Part shown: one piece after another, positions 12,531 to 24,402 of the stretch | Position numbering within the stretch: the first letter of the stretch is position 1 | How the letters are laid out: each line of letters opens with the position of its first letter | Assembly (NCBI GenBank): GCA_005408345.1 | Contig: SEMN01000007.1 | Location: 1,951,001 to 2,015,000, forward strand | Length of the DNA stretch: 64,000 nt | Source: Macquaria australasica | Taxonomy: Eukaryota > Chordata > Actinopteri > Centrarchiformes > Percichthyidae | Reading direction: 5' to 3' | Translations under genes and position numbers: made by a program | Notes under the pieces: generated by a model | The model's database searches: none | What the model was told of the DNA's origin: nothing | What the model saw: the letters and a program-made list of their open reading frames with translations, nothing else

Positions 12531-12960
12531 AGGCAGTAGTGTTTTCTGTCTTATCAGTTTTCTGTTGGAAACTCGGCTTTGCATTATAACATTTTTACAG
12601 GGATTACATTGTTCCTATTGGCCTATGTGGGGCCTTTCTTCTAACTGTATCATTAAAGTATTCAGTAAATTTCCGCATAGGGTTTATGTGGATTATTTAT
12701 AGGTTTATTCATCAGCTTTTCTTTATCCAACAAAATCATTACCCTATAAGTAATCCTATAACAACCCAATAACATTTGAATGATATCATTCTAAAATTGA
12801 TCATAATAGGATTGTTTTAATTATTTCTCGTAAGGGGATTGTTTCCCTAAACCTTCTATATGAGATTAACCCCGTTTTTCCCCAAGATGGAGGCTAACAG
12901 AAGCTGTTTGAATCCAGTGCGTTTTTCTGTGCCATTCACTCCTTATTCCATTTTCTCTTT

Positions 12961-13110
12961 CAGCTCAGTGACAGATGGCGAGTCCCTCTCCCCCAGGGGG
13001 AAGCCAGTCTCTGTGAATGCGGCCGCATGTCAATCACCGGCTCTCATGTGATGGCTCTTGCCAATGACGTGCCAGCCATATGGGCCTGGCATCAGAGCTG
13101 GTATGTAACC
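12961..13110 (+). promoter_or_regulatory. neurod2: Probable neurod2 proximal promoter with E-boxes, CCAAT box and CRE half-site
   Basis: E-boxes are CAGATG at 12972-12977, CATGTG at 13045-13050 and CATATG at 13077-13082. CCAAT at 13061-13065 runs straight into TGACGT at 13065-13070, a cAMP-response half-site. NeuroD-family promoters commonly bind proneural bHLH factors through such E-boxes, and the CAGATGG form is the preferred NeuroD/neurogenin site. No TATA box is evident. The transcription start is inferred to lie just downstream. Confidence 0.45.
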
Positions 13111-13341
13111 CACCCAGTCCTGCCTCTGAGGTGCCACACGGCTCCCTCCACGCGTTTGGGCTCGGGATAGCAGCGGCAGAGAGACAGAGCAGGGTGGCAG
13201 GAGAGGAGAGAGAGGTGTGAGAGCAGAACACAGCGCCTCGCCTGCACAAGCATCCGTGCAGGGCGTGTGGATGTGATGCCCACCCGGAGAGAGATGGTGT
13301 AAACAAACCCGCTTTGCCCCGTCACTGAGCTCCACCGCGGA
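13111..13341 (+). other. neurod2: Probable noncoding first exon of neurod2
   Basis: This GC-rich stretch ends in GCGGAG followed by GTAGGT, a good splice donor at 13342. It would pair with the acceptor TTGCAG at 15421-15426, 13 bases before the neurod2 ATG. NeuroD-family genes typically have a noncoding exon 1 and a single coding exon. The left end is only approximate. Confidence 0.5.
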
Positions 13342-13768
13342 GGTAGGTTACACGTTTCCAATCAATATTAAGACTATCAGATGTGGATCAAGGTTTGCTT
13401 TTGTCTTTGTGTTAACGCCTGTTGTGTTGTGAGGGAGGAATTAGAGGCAGAGGTAATTGCATTTAGCAAAATAAGGGACTGTTTTCTCAAATCTCCTGCG
13501 TCTTTTTCTCGCATGCGACGTGATCAGACAGCTTTTAATCTCTCTTTCAGGCTCTTTATCGCCGGTCTTATCGAACATATTGATCCACCTACGTTTAATT
13601 TGGTAGATTTTGTTTAAATAAATCTATTGATCCCTATAAGAGATAGGCTGCTCTGGCACGTCTATAGTCATAATGTGAACTGTAGGCCTACTACTTTAGA
13701 AAATGAGCACTGGAGAGTGTATTTTATTATATTTTATTATGAAATCGTAGAACAGAAAACCTAAAGAG

Positions 13769-13821
<53 letters not shown>

Positions 13822-15426
13822 CCTGCACGACGCGCGTCAGAGCACTGTGGGGGTAGAATTCTCCATAGAGATACACAGGCTAATTGACAAGGTATTGGTT
13901 GGCATTAATTACATTGTGCTTACAAGATTAGGAAGGGAAAAAATCCGTCCTTGGACTCCACGCGCACAGCTGAGCTCAGACTACAGGAAGAATCCGTGAA
14001 TATTTGGGGGATTTTACAGCTTTATTATTGGTTTTAAATGTCGTTTTAATAAAATAACTTGTCTGTTTTGCGTGAATTATTGCTCAGTGTGACACCATGG
14101 ATCTAGAGGGGAAAACAAGTAAGCTTTTAAACAAATTATGATCAAATATTTTATTAAAACCTGACACCGAGACCGTTTAAATACAGCTTTCATTAACATA
14201 AAATCAGCATTTTTATTTAAGGAAAAGAAAGGCGTCAGTGAAATTAAAAGACAGCCCAGGTCGATATCTAAAGCACACTCCATCGCTTTCTATCAGACCT
14301 GTAAAGTCTAAACGGACTAAAGTCCAGCAAAGGAAAATGTCAGATAACGGTTTTCTGTGGCCTCGAGTGGTGTCAAAAATGAGCTTCATGAACCGGCACA
14401 GGCTCTGGTCCTGAATGTATATTTCATTTTCGATATTATTATTTCACTTTCTGAAATATCTGCGACGATTCATACAAAATTATGTTTATTTGTTAATAAC
14501 AGAAATCTCCTCAAGTGGGGCTCTTTTGGATAAAGTCCCTTTAAAGCTGATTTTATAAAAAACTGTTCATTCAGAGACATAAAAACGTTAGGCATCCTGT
14601 GGTCCAGTGTGCGGCCTGGCTGTGCTGGAATTCCTCCAGGTTGGTAATTTATTGGACTGAGGAGGGACCCGCACCCCTAATGCGTCCCTGGGGGACCGGC
14701 TGAAGCAGGCCAGCACCGCTCCCTGTGCCGGACTGCTGGAGGGCACAGACCGAGGCACATGTGGAGGCCGAGGGGTGGCCCAGACTGTTGCGTTATGCGA
14801 ATAAAATGAACTGATTTGATCAAAAAATGTAAAAGACTGCTCGGAATCGGAAATATTTCTTAAATCGGTTAAATGCAAAGGTAGAAAAAAGATCTACATC
14901 ACACACAAGATACATTATACAACATTATACATGTATTAAGGCCATATTTAGTTCAGTTTAGCCTTTATATTAACTGAATTCATGTCAGACTAAACATGCA
15001 AACGGTGGTTTACATTTTTTCCACATAAGGTGACAAAATGTCAATATTGTCAACATTACCTATAAACATAATTCAGACAGCCTGCCTGGATGTTGGGCTT
15101 ACTGAATCAGCATTATTCCCTGAAAAATGAGAGTAACATCGCTTATGCAAACGAGGATATACTAGCCAGGTAAACCTAGAATGTATAGAAGTCTTGGCCT
15201 TCAATTATAAACTCCGATAAATACCAGACCGTTTCAATTGTGTATGAAACATTTACGGAATAGTAATTGTAGTCTATTTTCCCCTGGGTGAGGGACATAA
15301 ACAGCCTAAGGCCTCATGGGAGCCCACTGAGGCAGGTTCTCTTGCCTTGCCAGCGCACCTATGGGTGCGTAAACAGCAGCAGGGTGCAAAGCAGCCCAGC
15401 TAAAGCTTCGTCTGTGTCTGTTGCAG
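13342..15426 (+). other. neurod2: neurod2 5' UTR intron (inferred)
   Basis: The intron runs from the GTAGGT donor at 13342 to the CAG acceptor at 15424-15426. It contains a 50-base GT microsatellite at 13771-13820 and a GC-richer stretch at about 14590-14780. No coding exon is visible. Confidence 0.5.
13771..13820. repeat. (GT)n microsatellite
   Basis: This is a perfect 50-base GT run within the inferred neurod2 intron. Confidence 0.98.
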
Positions 15427-15439
15427 GTTGCTTGCCACG

Positions 15440-16519
15440 ATGTTGAGCCGTCTGTTCAGCGAGGTGCTGCCGGACGTCCAGAGGCTCGCGGCTGACTGGG
15501 TGGAGGACAATGAGAACGAGAACGGCACGGCCAAGGACGATGAGCACGAGCCCTGTCACCTCGGGGAGGACGAGCTGGACGAGCCACTGGAAGGCAGCAG
15601 TCGAGCTGAGTCTGAGATGGCCGGCGACGATGATGAGGATGATGATGATGATGCCGAGGAAGAAGAGTGCGAGGATGAGAACAGTGGAGACAAACCCAAG
15701 AAGCGCGGCCCAAAGAAACGCAAGATGACGCCGGCGCGCGTGGAGCGCACCAAGGTGCGTCGAATGAAGGCAAACGCGCGGGAGCGCACGCGCATGCACG
15801 ACTTGAATTCTGCGCTGGACAATCTGCGCAAAGTGGTGCCATGCTACTCCAAAACCCAAAAACTCTCCAAGATAGAGACTCTGAGGCTGGCCAAGAATTA
15901 TATATTAGCCCTTGGGGAGATTTTACGCAACGGGAAACGGCCAGATGTGGTGACCTATGTGCAGATGTTGTGTAAAGGCCTGTCCCAGCCCACTACCAAC
16001 CTGGTGGCAGGCTGTCTGCAGCTCAACACCAGGAACTTCCTGACTGAGCCGTGTTCAGATGGAGCCCGCTTCCACATGCCCAGCTCTCCTTTCTCCGTCC
16101 ATCCCTACCCCTACCGGTGTTCCCGCCTCTCCAGCCCTCATTACCAGCCCGGAAGCGGTGCGCTTAACTTGCGGGGCCACTCCTACGGTTCTGGGTACGA
16201 GGCCGTGTACCCGCCGGGCGGTACGTCCCCTGATTATAACAGTCCGGACTACGAGGGCCAGCACAGCCCGCCCGTCTGCCTGAACGGCGGACTGTCCGGG
16301 AGACAGCAGGAGCCTTCTGAGACAGACAGGAACTATCATTACTCTATGCATTATTCCGGACTGACCACGTCTCGACCCAGCCACAGCATACCTTTTGGGC
16401 CCTCGGGAGCGCGCAGTGGAGGTGCGCACTCGGAAAACATTCCACCTTTCCACGACGTGCACTTGCATCATGACAGGGCGCCTCCGTATGAGGATCTCAA
16501 TGCTTTTTTCCACAACTGA
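15440..16519 (+). CDS. neurod2: NeuroD2, neuronal bHLH transcription factor
   Basis: The single coding exon encodes 359 residues. The start MLSRLFSE matches the family's N-terminus; an upstream TTG in frame is ignored because it adjoins a splice acceptor. The order is: acidic segment rich in Asp/Glu (residues 62-80), basic nuclear-localisation stretch PKKRGPKKRKM (86-96), bHLH domain (about 106-160) with NARERTRMHDLN and KLSKIETLRLAKNYI, and the conserved block CKGLSQPTTNLVAGCLQLN (178-196). The C-terminus has YHYSMHYS and ends LNAFFHN, all NeuroD2 hallmarks. The protein binds E-boxes as a heterodimer with E proteins and drives neuronal differentiation and synaptic genes. Helix 2 ends YILALGEILRNGK, where relatives have YIWALSEILRSGK, so this may be a diverged teleost duplicate. 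The human protein is about 380 residues. Confidence 0.96.
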   Translation: MLSRLFSEVLPDVQRLAADWVEDNENENGTAKDDEHEPCHLGEDELDEPLEGSSRAESEMAGDDDEDDDDDAEEEECEDENSGDKPKKRGPKKRKMTPARVERTKVRRMKANARERTRMHDLNSALDNLRKVVPCYSKTQKLSKIETLRLAKNYILALGEILRNGKRPDVVTYVQMLCKGLSQPTTNLVAGCLQLNTRNFLTEPCSDGARFHMPSSPFSVHPYPYRCSRLSSPHYQPGSGALNLRGHSYGSGYEAVYPPGGTSPDYNSPDYEGQHSPPVCLNGGLSGRQQEPSETDRNYHYSMHYSGLTTSRPSHSIPFGPSGARSGGAHSENIPPFHDVHLHHDRAPPYEDLNAFFHN

Positions 16520-16790
16520 GCCCTCACAATCAGACGCATTGACCCTATAATGACAATCCTATAACGTGTAATATTGTTTGGGAAACAAGAGGAGCTTCTG
16601 AAAGGATGAGAGATGGAAGAGGCAGAAAGAGTCCCCTGATTACCTTCTGTATTCTACTGATGTCATCCCTATACTGTTGTACATCCTATCAAAGTGTGTC
16701 CAGTAATATCCTGTATGCAGAATGAGTGCAACTGACATAAAAAGATGTATAGGCCTAAACATGTTATGACACAAACATCAGAAATAAAAA
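16520..16790 (+). other. neurod2: neurod2 3' UTR start with poly(A) signal
   Basis: The sequence follows the TGA stop at 16517-16519. The first AATAAA is at 16783-16788; another AATAAA lies near 16940. Which one is used cannot be told from sequence. Confidence 0.55.
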
Positions 16791-19700
16791 ATGTTTTGTA
16801 ACTGTCTGATATGATTGAACAAATCTTCTTCTGAACATCAGGGGGATGTTCTCTCGGGCTGTGTGGACATGAAGGCCTGAAGCAGTGGCTCTGTCGTTTT
16901 CATCAAATAATCTCAGATCTCACAAAAAACCTTCACACAAATAAAAACCTTGTCTGAAATAATATCACCAGGAATCTTTGGCTGCATATCAGTAATTTAT
17001 TTTTACATTAAACTGAAAACCAGTAGCCTATAGATAGTGGTTTCAACAGGCTTGTCAAAAATACTTTGAGTTACTTATCTTTTTCTTTTTGTTTAGAATA
17101 AACATTAAAATCACCTTTCAAAGAGTTTAACTGTCAAGATTGTGCAGTCTATTTTGTTAATAGATGACATGAATATGATAAAAGTAATTTTTTGATTTTT
17201 GGGTAAAGATATTTTAATTCTATTTAAAATAATCTAAAAGACCACCCTGTCTATTGTGCAGAAATGTATATTAATTTTAGCTTTACAAATTAAGAATTTA
17301 TAGGCTTGGTTAAACTAGAGAAAACAAAATGTCATGTACTGTCATAGATGATAGCAGGTGCATTATTCACAATGCTACATAATTTTAAAACTGATTTTGG
17401 GTATAAATAAGTACATCTAAAATATCTGAAGAACAGGGCAAAAGATCACTGATAGCCAAAAAATTGGAAGTGGTGTAGGCCTACTGTAGAGGATAATTAG
17501 ATTGACAACCACTTAAGTTAAATTTGACAAAATGCCTGTACTCAAATAAGCCAAGTAAATACTGGATATTAGACAGTTAGGATACAGAAATCAAACAAAC
17601 ATGCAAAAGAAATTGATAGAATTAGCAAAAATAAAAAACAACTCAAAAATCAACAACACAGTATCGACTTTGAAATGCCTGTGATGAAAGAATCACACTG
17701 TAATTTTTAGACCAAAATTTGCACTTTTTGTTTTAATCTCACACTCCAGCTTGTAAGTGAATGCAGCTTTGAACACTGAAGTGGCCTTAATTAGACTTTA
17801 CTGATCATAAGGACTGTACCCTGCAAACTGTGCAAAAGGTACGTTTCCTTAGAGATCACATTAGATGAAATTATTGAATTAGTGAGACTGAGATGCTGAG
17901 CATATTATTCAGCTGCAAAACTGTTGGTTGTTGCACAGCAACAAGGAAGTATGGGGATAAATACACATGCATTAAAACAACCTACAAACTGTCTTCATGT
18001 AAAGTCACTTGAAATTCCAGACCTGTTCATGAGAGAGCTGCCACTATAATTGAACCATTTTGATGTTTGTTTTTCTACGCCTGAGCATTGTGAAGCTTGG
18101 TTCATTGATACAATGATGTTATGTAGCAGCGACCGACCAGCACACAAAATGATTTTAAACTAGAATGAGCTCTTTGAAACCAGAGACTTAGAACATCGAT
18201 CAAAAGCAATCAGACACTTTACATTTGTTCTGTTTACTGTCTGTTTTTGACTCTGAGCCTTCACATACACTCAACAATGTAAGCAAAAGGCCTCAGCCAC
18301 CCAAAAAGGTGCATTTTTAGATGAAAGTGCTCAGTTTGTTCTCCAGCACAGTGAAAGTGGATCTGGGTCTGGTCACAGTAGTTTGATTCAAACCACCGAG
18401 CACCTTTCAGACTTCCCGGGTGAGTGTAAATAATACAATTGTCTTGTTAACAAGTCACATATTTCCATAATAATTCATTAAAATATCAGCATTAACCAAA
18501 AATGACTAAATGAGTAACTGCTTGATAAAGCTTTTATTTTTTGTCCAACCAAAATTCTTATTTAAAAAAAATTCTGCATTGCAAAAAATAATATTTTCAC
18601 TCAACCTGCTGGTACTGAAAATATTAAATACAGGCTTTTTAAAATTGCAAAAGATGCACATTCCTGGTATTTTCAACAATACTCATATTTAAATTAAACA
18701 TTTGACAATGTGGGTTTATGTAGGCTGGATCACATCACTGGTGATCAAATCAGTAGTGGGAGCAGGCTCAGTCTTTGGACCACTTCCCTGGGTCCCATAT
18801 GTTGTTGCGGACATCCAGGGGAAATCAGCACCGGGCACCGCAGGGAGGAAACTGTCCCATCCAGCACTGACCCGGGCAAAAAAGGGGGACAGAAGAGATG
18901 TAAGCGAATTCTACATGGCACAATGCAAAAACATCCATTTATTTCAGTGATAACATTTTTTTTTTTTACATTTTTAATTTGATTTGATTTTTGCCTCAAA
19001 AGGCCCATCTGACTCACCACGTCAATGACAGAGCTGGGCAGGTGCAAAATCAGGTGAGTCAATGGCCCGTTGGTTTGAAATGAAGAAGCCCAGGGAAGGC
19101 ATAATGGGACACACACATACACAAACACACTCACACAAACACACACACCTCTCACCACAGATTATATACACAGTCCAAACGGTTACAACCAATTATAAAT
19201 AAATAGATAAATAAATAAACACATTTGGAAGCCTGATGCAATAATTGGAAAGGCTGCAAATTTGGTGATCATCAAGGACAAACAAGCAAAACGCTGCTTT
19301 TTATATTTTTAAGAGATTATATAGTTTGTCATCTTATGTTTTTTTTTCTCAATATAACAGGTTTGCTTTTCTGTAACATTAACAGGATATCCTTCATCAT
19401 GTTTGATATTAAAGATTTAGGCTGTATAAAAATTTGCTTGGTTTATAGGTGGGTAAATAATAAGAGAAAATTAAATTAGGAGGTTTCCCCTCCAAAAATT
19501 AGTATCTTGAATACACTATAGTCCAATTGAACAAATATTAATAATATAGAGGTAATTAAGAATATTGTTTATACTATTTAAACTACGAGGGTTGTAGGTT
19601 TACCCGTTTTTTTTTTTTTTTTGGTAATTGACGTTTATCATTTTGGTTATCTAGGCCACAGGGATCATCCAGTAGTTACAGACACGTTAGTAAAATTAAA

Positions 19701-20099
19701 GTCTTGAAAATGAACTTAAGTTTGACATTTCTTTTCTCAGATGGACAGGGTTTTACTTTTTTTTTTTTTTTTAAATGAGATCATCCATCAACAACAACCG
19801 CAGTTTGATTCAATAATCACAAACAAAAACTCCCTGTTCCTTAGACACTTGTATGAGTGGTTGAATGCCTAAAAGCGAGTGCAGTCATTTAAATGTTTAA
19901 ACATTTTGGTGTTTTGTTTAGGATAGATTTAGGTCACCATATAATCCTATAATACTGAATTTCCAGCATCCCTCTGTGTCACGATTTGTCTACTTTAGTC
20001 CCACATGAAGGGCAGGTCTCGGAGGGCAAGGTGAGAGGCGCGTTTCTGGTTTTATTTTCTGCTCTAACCTCTCAGTTAGTCTGTGGAGTTTTTTTTTTT
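16791..20099. other. Gene-free AT-rich sequence downstream of neurod2
   Basis: No exon is recognised on either strand. The segment is AT-rich, with poly-T tracts near 18960, 19603 and 19750. It may include part of a longer neurod2 3' UTR. Short open frames here have no recognisable similarity and no conserved-looking codon pattern. Confidence 0.6.
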
Positions 20100-20460
20100 A
20101 AAGTGAGGAGGGGCAGCGGCTGGCAGAGGATTTGATGGCGGAGCCTCGATGCCAAGTCGCTAAATGTCTGAGCACCAGTAAAGCCAGAGACCAGTAAAGC
20201 CCACCATCACCAACCCGGTGCCAGCTGCGCCACGTGGCAGCCAGGCGGCCCCTGCCAAAGTGGCCCTTGTGGGAGGGACCCAGTATTTCTTTCCTAATTC
20301 ACTCAGCATCTGTTCATTATTCTCCGCCGTTAAAGGAGGCTGAGTGTCCACACGCGGCCCCGGACAAAAAGAGACCTTTTTTTCTGTCCCGGTCACGCAC
20401 TTTTGTATGAGACCGCAGAGAGTTCGACGCATGAAACTAATCGGACATTTCCACAAGATG
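20100..20460. promoter_or_regulatory. Candidate enhancer block 3' of neurod2
   Basis: This is a GC-rich island in AT-rich DNA. It has CAGCTG at 20222-20227 and the perfect palindrome GCCACGTGGC at 20229-20238, both E-box types. A 12-base direct repeat ACCAGTAAAGCC occurs at 20174-20185 and 20190-20201, 16 bases apart. It has no coding pattern. Enhancer function is inference. Confidence 0.3.
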
Positions 20461-21302
20461 AAAGAGGTGTTTTTTAAATCTTGTTAGACGCTCCTGCAGC
20501 ATACTTTTAAACTGTGTGAGACTTTAACTCACCTGTGGGTCCAACCTCATTTAGAAAATTCAGGTTTATCCAAAAACCTAATGGGATTAAATCAATAAAA
20601 ACGCATAGCCTATTATTATAGCCTAATTATTATTGTTACTATTATTATTATTATTATACGAATAAAACGACGCGAAGACGCATATTGAAGTGAATTAACC
20701 CTTGTTAACCCGTGAAGACCAGTATGGATCTCGGGCTAAACGAATTATCTTATTAATTGCTTATGATGATGTGATTTTACTCACATTTTTCTGAGCTCAA
20801 TAGTAGACACAGATGTTATATCATCATTATGTAATGGTCATCCTAAATATCTATGACAAATGGGCTTAACTGACGTATCTAAAGTCCATAAAATCAATTA
20901 ATTGGGATCCTATTCAAGCGTAATTGTTCAAATGAGTGTTTATAAAATACCATGCAATTACTGTAATTAAATAATCCAGCACAGAGCTCCATTTAACTGC
21001 TTTAAAAGCGATCAACTGATCTGCTAAAATTGCAGCACAGCAGAAACACAACACAAAGCAGGACCAGGCCCACTGTACATAAATCTCCATCTGGAGAGTT
21101 TTACTCCCATTTATCAGATTAGGTACACATTTATCGGATTAATTATTTTGGGATTAATCTTGAAAAATATTTCATATGTCATAATCACAGCATAGAGTGT
21201 TTTGTTGTGCGGGAGAGGACAGTGAGGTGGGAACCAGAAATAAACCAACCTCTTAACAACAATTTAAATATTAAAAGATGAGTGACAAAGTCCCAGCAGT
21301 AT

Positions 21303-21357
21303 GTCTCTCTCTCTCTCCCTCTGTGTGTGTGTGTGTGTGTGTATGTGTGTGTGTGTG
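21303..21357. repeat. Compound (CT)n-(GT)n microsatellite
   Basis: A CT-rich run passes into GT repeats with one interrupting TAT. Confidence 0.93.
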
Positions 21358-21833
21358 ACAGAGACAGGAGAAAGCTCTATGATGTATATGCAACATGTTT
21401 TATTTGTCACATACTCCCTTTTTTCCCCACACACCAGTTGAAGAGAGGGCACGAGAACAAAAAACACCGCTTAGACGAGCTTGTCTGGCTGCACACGGAG
21501 CTAAATTTGGGAGTCACCTCCACCGCAATGGGCATCGGGCGCCACTGCATCATGCTCACCCACCCTGCAGCCTCCCACCACCACCACCACCACCCTGCCA
21601 GCCTGAGCGCCACGCCCAGCTCTGTGAAGAGAGACGAGGCTGGCATTGGGTGAAATTCCACTGCATCTGTGGGACAATGGTGGTGGTGTGTGTGATTGTA
21701 TACTCCCCAAATACCCACCCCTGCTTGTGGCTAACTATCTTTGTGTGTTACAAGCAAAAAAAACAAAAAAAAAAAAGAAAACACGGCGAAGGTGTGAAAG
21801 TATCAGACCTCACTGTGGTTTTTGGGGTTAAAA

Positions 21834-21857
21834 ACACACACACACACACACACACAC
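21834..21857. repeat. (AC)n microsatellite
   Basis: This is a 24-base AC run, continued by imperfect CACA stretches to about 21890. Confidence 0.95.
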
Positions 21858-22159
21858 TTACACACGCAAACACACTGAAACCAAACCGCACACAGACTTG
21901 TTGTCGAGTATAAAGAGAAGCACGCAGAGCTCCTGAGTGAGTGTTTGTCATGTTTGATGTGTGTGTTTGCCCCAAGTGTGTGTGTGCAGTGTACAGTCTG
22001 TGTTGTGCATGGTAGGGTATAGAGGTTGTTGTCACTCTGCACAGATGGTGGGAGTGTTTTTTTATTTATTTATTTATTTTGGAGGGGGGGTGAGGAAATG
22101 AGGAGGGGGAAGGGGGGGGGGGGCAGAGGAAAAGGGAAAGGAGAGGCGAGGAGGAGGGT

Positions 22160-22290
22160 TGCGTCTCTGATGCTGCCATGCCACGGTCACGCGGGCAGCA
22201 GTAATTGGCCTCCATATTGAGGGGTTTTGCGGTGCTGCAGGGTGGGCAAACTCCCAGCTGGACCTGTCAGATGGTATTCAATCCAGCTCA
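22160..22290. promoter_or_regulatory. Candidate enhancer block with homeodomain and E-box sites
   Basis: This is a short unique block between a G-rich tract and a pyrimidine-rich tract. It has TAATTG at 22202-22207, CAGCTG at 22255-22260 and the NeuroD-type CAGATGG at 22268-22274. It has no coding character. Function is inferred from motif clustering. Confidence 0.28.
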
Positions 22291-23246
22291 TTGCCCTCGC
22301 TCCTCTGCTCCTTTCTCCTCTCTTCCCCTCTGTCTCCTCTCCTTCTCTGGCACGTTCGCTTCTTTTTGTTCCCCCTCCTCTCCCCCTGCCCTTTTACCCA
22401 TCTCTACCGTCTCTTTACCTCTTCATCCCACACGCAAACTTACAAGAACTCCCTCTCCTTCTTTAATCACACACCCATCGCTTATTTCTTCTTCCACACT
22501 GCACTTTCCCATCCCGGCATATCACTTTTTTTCCTCACCTTTCTCTTCTCTCCAGTTTTTCTCACTGATGGCACGTGGTCACTTCTATCTAACACGTTCA
22601 ACTTCTTAAAGTACATCACACCCTCGCCTAGCTCCTCCGTCGCTGGTCACCCACATGCACACACACACACACACACTCTCTTTCTTCACATAAACACACC
22701 CCATGCAATTGGTTCTCCCAAGAAACACAGAACAGTTCTCACCCCTGAAATTGTGTCTCTCTCTGTGTCTGTCATCTTAGAGAAGGTTTTGACTGATCGT
22801 TAACCAAGACACTCTGCAGCCTAAATTAGGCAACAGTTTTTTGTTGCCTTCTTTTTCAAGCAAGGTGTAGTAGAGACTTTTCGCCAGATACTGATGCAGG
22901 TCAAGTTAGAGGTCAGGAAAAACAGCTGGATAGCTCGTCTAAAAAAAAATTTCATTTTGGTATTTAACATGTAATAGCAGGGAATGATGTTAACTGAGAG
23001 GACACAAAGTGAGTTTGTATGACGGCACAAATCTAACTCGGATAAAGTGAGATAGTGAGATTTTTTTAAGCACCGATGTTTCTGTGATGCACTGCCATCA
23101 TGCTTTCTCTGAACCGGCCGCCATATTTGTTAGGTTTATTACAGTATGTGCAGTGGATTTCCAGGCTCACTGCCAAGGTGCAAGCGTGGTGTTATCATGA
23201 CATATGGATGGTAGTGTGGACAGGTTCAGTCTCAAAGAGCTTTAGG

Positions 23247-23370
23247 TGAAGCACAGAGGTGATAGCTGTACGATTAGAGAGGCAGTCTGGAGGCTACGGG
23301 TTTAAATCTGCTCCCAGCTGAGAAAATCTGGGAAAGTGAATGAGTAACATTTTCTCCGAATCCATCAAAT
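23247..23370 (+). repeat. Possible tRNA-derived SINE remnant
   Basis: It contains GATAGCTGTACGATTAGAG, then, about 35 bases on, GGGTTTAAATCTGCTCCC, which resembles a decayed tRNA B-box region, and then GGGAAAGTGAATGAGTAAC. The cloverleaf cannot be closed, so it is not a functional tRNA. The family assignment is tentative. Confidence 0.3.
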
Positions 23371-24373
23371 AGCATCTCCCACATAATGAAATAATGTTCA
23401 AGTGGCTATAGGTGTAAATTGTATGATTATACAGCAGGAGAGCCTAACAAGATTAGTCTGGAGCCACATGAAGCATTTGGATAAACACAAAACCAAAGCA
23501 ATAATTTCCTTTGAAATGAAATATCCACAGTTTTTACAATTTGACTTGCTAAATGATTACTGAATGTACAAATAACTAAAAAGGCTTAAATTCATTTACA
23601 CAATATAAGACATTTCTTAAAATTATGTTGTTTAACAGTTGCTTAACAGCGGATGTGGTAGAAACACACATTTCTCTGCTGACAATGATAAAAGTAGTGT
23701 TCAAAAAAACAAGAGGAATCTATAAATGCTTCACTGCCGCTGTTAAATGTCAACATGGTTAAGTACAGGTATTTTCAAATGAAAAGTAAAATATAGAGAC
23801 ACTGTTTCAAACATACAGTAGGAGTGCAGCTTTTTTTGTCTTTATGCTCTGACTCCCAGAAGAGTTTTCTCATAGGAATTTGATCAAGGGGAAAAGTATA
23901 AAGCATAAAAATGAAGTCAAAAGCGCCTGGCTGTCTCTCTAAATTGTTTCTTTTATTCATTTCGGTGTTACATCAATTCTAATAATCACTAGCTCTTATA
24001 AATGTGTATTTACCTTATTACATGTTTTCTGTGTTGAACCTTCCCATGAAAGCATATGGAATGGAATGTAATTGTTACTTAAAATTTTAATTTTAAAGTT
24101 TTCCCTCCGATGTAGTTAAAGTGGAACATTCCCACATATGAAAACCTTTAAGTGCAACTACCAAAAAAATTCAGGCCTGTACTGTAAGTACAGAAAGACA
24201 GGTATCTGCCAGGTGTGTAGATTTAATTTAAAGTTCAGTGAAATAGACCCATGCAGGCCACTGTCCATATGCTTCCATAATGTCCCACTCACACACAACA
24301 GACAGCCCCCAGATGTACACACTGCACAGCAAATACAACGTATTGTAACAGTGAATGGAAGTAACAGTGAGAA

Positions 24374-24402
24374 AAAGAAGAAGAAGAAGAAGAAGAAGAA
24401 GG
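24374..24402. repeat. (AAG)n microsatellite
   Basis: This is a 29-base AAG trinucleotide run. Confidence 0.95.

Larger units (their letters stand above)
8561..12960. other. Intergenic region between divergent ppp1r1b and neurod2
   Basis: No coding sequence is recognised. The stretch holds an A15 run near 8985, a retroelement-like tail ending near 9420, AT-rich unique sequence from 10500 to 12000, a CT run at 12299-12326 and a GC-richer block at 12340-12530. Being upstream of both genes, it could hold shared regulatory sequence. Confidence 0.6.
20461..22149. other. Gene-free interval with microsatellites
   Basis: AT-rich DNA with a CT/GT compound repeat at 21303-21357, an AC run at 21834-21857 and G-rich simple sequence at 22080-22160. 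No gene is recognised; the open frames are translated repeat. Confidence 0.6.

Noticed and set aside
15428..15439. Extension of the neurod2 frame to an upstream TTG
   Set aside because: It begins two bases after a good splice acceptor and is not an ATG; the family start MLSRLFSE is at 15440.
15359..16513. Long minus-strand frames opposite neurod2
   Set aside because: They are shadows of the GC-rich neurod2 coding sequence with no recognisable product.
23247..23320. A tRNA gene
   Set aside because: Only a B-box-like piece is present; the acceptor and anticodon stems do not form.
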